Below, piece by piece: positions 6,569 to 9,085 of a DNA stretch of 9,085 nt. The position numbers and the translations under genes are program-made. Every line of letters starts with the position of its first letter. Position 1 is the first letter of the stretch. Source of the DNA: Oscillospiraceae bacterium. Lineage in GTDB: Bacteria; Bacillota; Clostridia; Oscillospirales; Ruminococcaceae. The notes below the pieces were generated by a model. The model did no database searches, was not told the origin of the DNA, and saw only the letters and a list, made by a program, of their open reading frames with translations. The stretch spans positions 1 through 9,085 of the forward strand of contig JAQUTM010000084.1 in NCBI GenBank assembly GCA_028694405.1, written 5' to 3'.

Positions 6569-6596
6569 CACTTTTAAAAAAGTAATACAAAAAATG

Positions 6597-6625
6597 TTGA
6601 CAAATATATCGGCTAACGATATAAT
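6597..6625 (+). promoter_or_regulatory. Promoter of the padR-DUF2812 operon
   Basis: A perfect TTGACA (6597-6602) and a perfect TATAAT (6620-6625) are 17 bases apart. The first copy of the inverted repeat fills the spacer and runs into the -10, and the second covers the start region. The -35 is 28 bases from the divergent cad -35, so the two promoters are back to back. Confidence 0.9.
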
Positions 6626-6677
6626 AAGTATATCGGCTTACGATATAACGCTACACGAACTATCGTTTGGCGATATA
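6605..6677. repeat. Three inverted-repeat operators, TATATCG-N5-CGATATA
   Basis: The copies are 6605-6623 (spacer GCTAA, perfect arms), 6629-6647 (spacer GCTTA, perfect arms) and 6659-6677 (spacer TTTGG, left arm reduced to TATCG). Start-to-start distances are 24 and 30 bases. They cover the -35/-10 spacer, the transcription start and the early leader up to just before the ribosome binding site. The likely ligand is the PadR protein encoded directly downstream (autorepression). Confidence 0.85.
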
Positions 6678-6698
6678 AAGTAAAAGGAGGAGTTTCAA

Positions 6699-7013
6699 AT
6701 AGAAAATATAGTATTGACAGAAGCTGTTTATTATATTTTGCTTTCGTTACACACGCCTATGCATGGTTACGGTATTATGCAAAATGTGGCGCAGTTAAGC
6801 AAAGGGCGCGTAAATTTAGCAGCGGGTACTTTATACGGTGCAATTAACACGTTACTGGAAAAAGGCTGGATAATCGCATTGCCGGGAGAGGCAAATACGC
6901 GTAAAAAAGAGTATGAGATAACGCCACAGGGCAGGCAGGCTGCTCAAAATGAGTTGGCACGGTTACAAGAATTGGTAGACAACGGCAGCTGTATTATGAA
7001 AGGAGAAATTTAG
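6699..7013 (+). CDS. PadR-family transcriptional regulator, apparent ATA start
   Basis: This short winged-helix regulator belongs to the PadR family: LTEAVYYILLSL (helix 1), HGYGIMQ, GTLYGAINTLLEKGWI (recognition helix) and a wing with KKEYEITPQGR. It is 104 residues from ATA 6699 or 99 from TTG 6714. AAGGAGG (6684-6690) lies exactly 8 bases before the ATA but 23 bases before the TTG, and ATA-GAA-AAT reproduces the MEN start I remember in relatives. A rare AUA initiation, or a start-codon mutation rescued by TTG, both fit. PadR proteins of this size repress membrane-protein or efflux operons and let go on binding a small hydrophobic ligand. The ligand is unknown here. It should bind the three repeats in its own promoter. 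One base separates its stop from the next gene. Confidence 0.88.
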   Translation: MENIVLTEAVYYILLSLHTPMHGYGIMQNVAQLSKGRVNLAAGTLYGAINTLLEKGWIIALPGEANTRKKEYEITPQGRQAAQNELARLQELVDNGSCIMKGEI

Positions 7014-7014
7014 C

Positions 7015-7557
7015 ATGAGGCATACAATACACAAGTGCTTTTGGGCTTGGCAGGCGGAAAAAGAAGAAGCTTGGATAAATGAAATGGAAGCAAAAGGTAT
7101 GCATTTGATTGCAGTAGGCTATTGTACCTATATTTTTGAGGAGGGTGCAGCGGGCACTTATATTTATCGGTTGGAGCTTTTAGAAAACAGCAAAAATCAC
7201 CCCGAAAGTATTCAATATTTGCAATTTTTAGAGGAAACAGGCATTGAGATAGTGGGGAATTATTTGCGCTGGGTATACTACCGCCGCGCTGCTGCCTTGG
7301 GTGCTTTTGACATTTATTCCGACTATTCCTCGCGTATTCGGTACTGTAAGCGCCAGATGGCTTTTATGCTACCGCTGATAATGGTAAACTTCAGTGCTGC
7401 TCTGCTTAATTTTAGTATATTCTTTGCATGGTACAGCTCTTTAAATTTGGTGTGTGCAGGTATAAGCTTAGCCCTCACTTTGGCTTTGTTGGCAGGTACA
7501 CGCGGTATTTACAAACAATTAAAAGCCTTGCGCAAGCAACGTGTTATTACAGAATAG
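7015..7557 (+). CDS. DUF2812 domain membrane protein
   Basis: This 180-residue protein has a cytoplasmic DUF2812 domain followed by two membrane helices. Residues 1-60 hold the family signature: HKCFWAWQAEKEEAWINEMEAKGMHL, then a YIYRLEL strand. Residues 61-110 continue the soluble part (EETGIEIVGNYLRWVYYRR). TM helices fit 115-139 and 143-164, and a basic tail follows (KQLKALRKQR). DUF2812 proteins are usually found next to a PadR regulator in Bacillota, as here; their function has not been established to my knowledge. The 'W..E..WI.EM...G' pattern suggests a conserved soluble fold rather than a simple anchor. The ribosome binding site AAAGGAG lies inside the end of padR, so the two genes are likely translationally coupled. 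A role in membrane stress or in sensing a membrane-active compound is a guess from context. Confidence 0.88.
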   Translation: MRHTIHKCFWAWQAEKEEAWINEMEAKGMHLIAVGYCTYIFEEGAAGTYIYRLELLENSKNHPESIQYLQFLEETGIEIVGNYLRWVYYRRAAALGAFDIYSDYSSRIRYCKRQMAFMLPLIMVNFSAALLNFSIFFAWYSSLNLVCAGISLALTLALLAGTRGIYKQLKALRKQRVITE

Positions 7558-7569
7558 GAGATGTTTGGT

Positions 7570-7773
7570 ATGAAAAAAGATAAATTCTTTTCTATCTTGA
7601 TACTGGTAGGAGTAGTGGCTGTGGCTTTTTTTGGGGCGGCAACTGCATTTACTTTGTTTACAGATTATATCAGAGGCTTTTTGCTGGGATTGGGCAGTTC
7701 TTTAATCCTCTTTGGCTTAGTGGGCAAGATAAGCGGTATTATCCTTAAAAAATGGGTAGACAAACCGGAATAA
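7570..7773 (+). CDS. Small two-helix membrane protein, function unknown
   Basis: This 67-residue protein has a basic N-terminus (MKKDKF), two hydrophobic helices (about 8-28 and 35-52), a glycine-rich turn (RGFLLGLGSSL) and a basic tail (KKWVDKP). Start 7570 was chosen over the in-frame ATG at 7561 because AGGAG lies 8 bases upstream of 7570 but touches the ATG at 7561. It starts 12 bases after the DUF2812 gene and ends just before the operon terminator, so it is the third gene of the PadR unit. The shape resembles small membrane proteins that follow DUF2812 genes, perhaps as a partner subunit. I do not recognise a named family. Confidence 0.8.
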   Translation: MKKDKFFSILILVGVVAVAFFGAATAFTLFTDYIRGFLLGLGSSLILFGLVGKISGIILKKWVDKPE

Positions 7774-7774
7774 T

Positions 7775-7835
7775 AAAAGCCGAACCTTTAAAGCAAAGCA
7801 GTTAAGCTGCCATGCAAAAAAGGTTCGGCTTTTTT
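7775..7835 (+). terminator. Strong terminator of the padR-DUF2812 operon
   Basis: A 15-bp perfect stem AAAAGCCGAACCTTT/AAAGGTTCGGCTTTT (7775-7789 with 7819-7833) is followed by more T. The 29-base loop contains its own GCAG/CTGC hairpin. A-richness on the left means it can also act on the minus strand. Confidence 0.92.
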
Positions 7836-8230
7836 GTTGTATAAATTAAAAGTAAAATGCGGTATGACAGCGAGGGTAACTATCGCTATCACGTCAGGGT
7901 TGCCTTTTTATACTTTCTGCAATAATGTTTAAAGCAAAAAAAGCCGAAGAATTTTACATATTTTTGTAGATATGTAAACAGGGCTGCGCCATAAAGGACA
8001 TGAATTTGTCTGCGGGCGGCAAAGACTGTAACGTGTTACCGCGTAAATTGATAAAGATGCCAGATTAACTTTGCTGCCATAACCTTATTTAAAAGTGGAG
8101 AATTTATGCTTTTTAGCGGATGTTCCACACATGAAAGAGCAATTACCCCGCAATATACGCATATCTCAGCAAAGGAGGATTGCACTAACGCTGTCCATTT
8201 TAAGTTACAAAATATTTTTAAATTATATCA
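7836..8230. other. Gene-poor stretch with inverted repeats
   Basis: No convincing gene is present in these 395 bases. Structures seen: TGACAGCGA (7865-7873) with TCGCTATCA (7883-7891), where the one imperfect pair is C-A on plus but G-U on minus, favouring a minus-strand RNA; TTTACATAT/ATATGTAAA (7953-7961 with 7970-7978), perfect; GGCGGCAAAG (8015-8024) with CTTTGCTGCC (8069-8078), 10 bp with one G-U on plus. Short frames of 20-40 codons on both strands read like protein pieces (for example ATG 8000, 22 codons) but lack ribosome binding sites. GC content is higher than in the other spacers. Decayed genes, or an unknown small RNA, are both possible. Confidence 0.45.
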
Positions 8231-8234
8231 TTAA
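8106..8234 (+). pseudogene. Possible remnant of a lipoprotein gene
   Basis: A 42-codon frame starts at ATG 8106 behind GGAG (5-base spacer). It begins with a lipobox-like LFSGC followed by a polar segment, ITPQYTHISAKEDC. Lipid-anchored rhodanese-type proteins often continue after the lipobox Cys with a similar Y-x-x-I-S/T-A-x-E pattern, so this may be the head of such a gene whose body is lost. The signal peptide is too short to work (no basic or hydrophobic run before LFSGC). The stop overlaps the end of the convergent psiE-like gene. It could equally be chance. Confidence 0.25.
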
Positions 8235-8722
8235 GGAATTAGTACCTCTTCTTGGGCAGACGCTACGTCCTCTTTTTTAAAGGCGCGTCCTGATGAAGCC
8301 GCTTCCCTTTGAGGGGGAGCTGTTTCTCCGGGCAATGTCTGTCCAAAAGCGTGTACAAATAAATATTTTCGAATTACAAAAATAAGTGCAATGGTAATAA
8401 TACCAACCAAATTCTCAATGGCTCCGTAATGGCCTATGATAAGCTGACGTGCAATGGCATACAGAACCACTTCGATAGCGGCGCCGGGGGAATGCTTTGT
8501 AAGCATTTTTACAAATTCGATACCAATTACCAAATTAAAAGCGTTTGCCAAAAACGCATTAAAAACCGTGGTATCAAAAATATCTACTTTTATAGTAAAT
8601 ATCTGCTGTACTACTTGTATGCTGCATAAGCAAATTACAAATAAAACCAAAACGGCTAAAAAGATTTCAACATAGCTTGCTGTTTTTGCAATTTTTTCTC
8701 GCAGTAAATATTTAAAATTCAA
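8231..8722 (-). CDS. PsiE-family (phosphate-starvation-inducible-like) membrane protein
   Basis: This 163-residue protein has four predicted membrane helices (about 18-38, 52-72, 82-100, 101-120) and a 40-residue polar tail. The core NLVIGIEFVKMLTKHSPGAAIEVVLYAIARQLIIGHYGAIENLVGI (63-107) matches the PsiE family pattern: an acidic residue in helix 2, 'E.....Y....RQ.I..H' across helix 3. E. coli PsiE is induced by phosphate starvation, but its function is unknown. The tail (PGETAPPQREAASS..., then KKEDVASAQEE) is probably disordered and is not part of the family core. The start is TTG 8722, supported by AGGAG 7 bases upstream and by no nearby ATG. Transcribed alone; the C-terminus converges on the gene-poor stretch and no good terminator follows. 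Confidence 0.8.
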   Translation of the reverse strand: MNFKYLLREKIAKTASYVEIFLAVLVLFVICLCSIQVVQQIFTIKVDIFDTTVFNAFLANAFNLVIGIEFVKMLTKHSPGAAIEVVLYAIARQLIIGHYGAIENLVGIITIALIFVIRKYLFVHAFGQTLPGETAPPQREAASSGRAFKKEDVASAQEEVLIP

Positions 8723-8756
8723 ATATAATCTCCTATCTAATTTATTATGTAGTTCT

Positions 8757-8786
8757 ATTATAACGGGGTTAATTTAACTTAAGCAA
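8757..8786 (-). promoter_or_regulatory. Probable promoter of the psiE-like gene
   Basis: On the minus strand TTGCTT (8786-8781) and a perfect TATAAT (8762-8757) are 18 bases apart. The leader is then about 28 bases to TTG 8722. The -10 is good, the -35 only moderate. No pho-box-like direct repeat was recognised. Confidence 0.6.
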
Positions 8787-8790
8787 GTAG

Positions 8791-8879
8791 AAAATACCAC
8801 AAAATAGGTATTTTTATTTTGTGAAAGTAAGCTAACTGTTTAAAAAAGCGCGATGCAAAGCCAAATTATGAGCTTTTTT
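8791..8879. repeat. Two A/T-rich hairpins in the psiE/oxidoreductase spacer
   Basis: AAAATACC (8791-8798) pairs with GGTATTTT (8807-8814). AAAAAAGC (8842-8849) pairs with GCTTTTTT (8872-8879); the latter could act as a weak terminator in either direction. They separate the divergent psiE and oxidoreductase promoters. No gene is seen in this spacer (8723-9033). Confidence 0.4.
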
Positions 8880-8945
8880 GTGTTACTGTGTTAAAGTTGT
8901 AACGTTAAAGCAATAACAATTCTGGTAATTTGTAAAAAGATAGAT

Positions 8946-8951
8946 TATACT
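8946..8951 (+). promoter_or_regulatory. Probable -10 element of the oxidoreductase gene
   Basis: TATACT with TGGTAA 17 bases upstream, a poor -35. Transcription would start near 8958 and give a leader of about 75 bases to ATG 9034. Confidence 0.5.
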
Positions 8952-8966
8952 GTGAATAAAGACGAA

Positions 8967-8980
8967 TGTAAGCGGTTACA
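8967..8980. promoter_or_regulatory. Catabolite-responsive element (cre) for CcpA
   Basis: TGTAAGCGGTTACA fits the cre consensus TGWNANCGNTNWCA at every position and is a near-perfect palindrome. It lies about 10-22 bases downstream of the predicted transcription start, where CcpA with HPr-Ser-P blocks transcription. The oxidoreductase downstream is therefore predicted to be repressed when a preferred sugar is present. Confidence 0.75.
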
Positions 8981-9033
8981 AAAAAGCAGAATATCCAATA
9001 TATTTAAACCAATAGTAAAAAGGAGCATAAGCT

Positions 9034-9085
9034 ATGGCAATTCATGTAGTAAACGAGGCGCGCAGATGTCTAAATTGTAAAGTAC
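9034..9085 (+). CDS. NAD(P)/FAD-dependent oxidoreductase, GltD-like, N-terminus only
   Basis: Seventeen codons are in the window: MAIHVVNEARRCLNCKV, preceded by AAAAAGGAG with an 8-base gap. The N-terminal MAIHVV-E--RCLNCK pattern, with the first CxxC of an iron-sulfur cluster motif, is the one that opens GltD-like flavoproteins (glutamate synthase small subunit, NADH-dependent ferredoxin:NADP oxidoreductase and related enzymes), usually continuing with P-C-x-x-x-C-P. These pass electrons between NAD(P)H and a partner through FAD and Fe-S clusters in the cytoplasm. Which subtype it is cannot be seen from this fragment. Confidence 0.7.
   Translation, partial: MAIHVVNEARRCLNCKV

Noticed and set aside
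7561..7569. Earlier ATG for the 67-residue membrane protein
   Set aside because: The ribosome binding site touches this ATG. The next ATG has the right 8-base spacing.
7920..7950. Second copy of the AAAAAAGCCGAA sequence as another terminator
   Set aside because: It has no matching partner arm nearby, only the half that resembles the operon terminator.
8095..8280. GTG-started 61-codon frame on the plus strand
   Set aside because: It runs into the end of the psiE-like gene in the opposite direction, has no placed ribosome binding site and an implausible composition.

Overview
The window looks like chromosome from a low-GC, Gram-positive anaerobe of the Clostridia (Bacillota). Intergenic DNA is AT-rich, promoters are of the sigma-A type, ribosome binding sites are strong AGGAGG types, and the closest familiar families (NiCo riboswitch, CadC/SmtB-like ArsR, PadR-DUF2812, a stand-alone HMA protein beside CadA) are common there. 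Genus cannot be fixed from the sequence alone.

Layout, left to right. 1-669 (-): N-terminal three quarters of a fumarylacetoacetate hydrolase (FAH) family enzyme, cut by the window edge. 940-1860 (-): a cation diffusion facilitator (CDF) metal exporter. Its leader carries a NiCo (czcD) riboswitch at 2003-2087, an overlapping riboswitch terminator at 1972-2018 and a second terminator-like hairpin at 1921-1950, all behind a clear promoter at 2128-2156. 2544-3842 (+): a receiver-GGDEF-PAS-like protein, probably a diguanylate cyclase. It converges on the cad operon through a bidirectional terminator at 3886-3923. 3980-6498 (-): a cadmium/zinc resistance operon in the order ArsR-family repressor, 73-aa HMA metal-binding protein, P1B-type ATPase without its own HMA domain. 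A 20-bp operator sits on the start site of its promoter.

Divergent from the cad operon, 6597-7773 (+) is a PadR regulator / DUF2812 membrane protein / 67-aa membrane protein operon. Its promoter contains three copies of TATATCG-N5-CGATATA, and it ends in a strong terminator. 7836-8230 has no convincing gene, only hairpins and possible gene debris. 8231-8722 (-) is a PsiE-family membrane protein with a TTG start. From 9034 (+) begins an NAD(P)/FAD oxidoreductase of the GltD-like type, with a perfect catabolite-responsive element just downstream of its predicted promoter.

How it fits together. The window holds two metal-efflux systems that sense metal differently: an RNA switch in front of the CDF exporter (Ni/Co, perhaps Fe) and a metal-released repressor in front of the ATPase (Cd/Zn/Pb). 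The other genes appear to be independent transcription units. No CRISPR array, tRNA, rRNA, insertion sequence or phage gene was seen. I found no wholly unknown multi-gene system. The least explained parts are the two-gated riboswitch leader, the PadR-DUF2812-small membrane protein operon with its apparent AUA start, the modified GGDEF protein, and the gene-poor stretch at 7836-8230.
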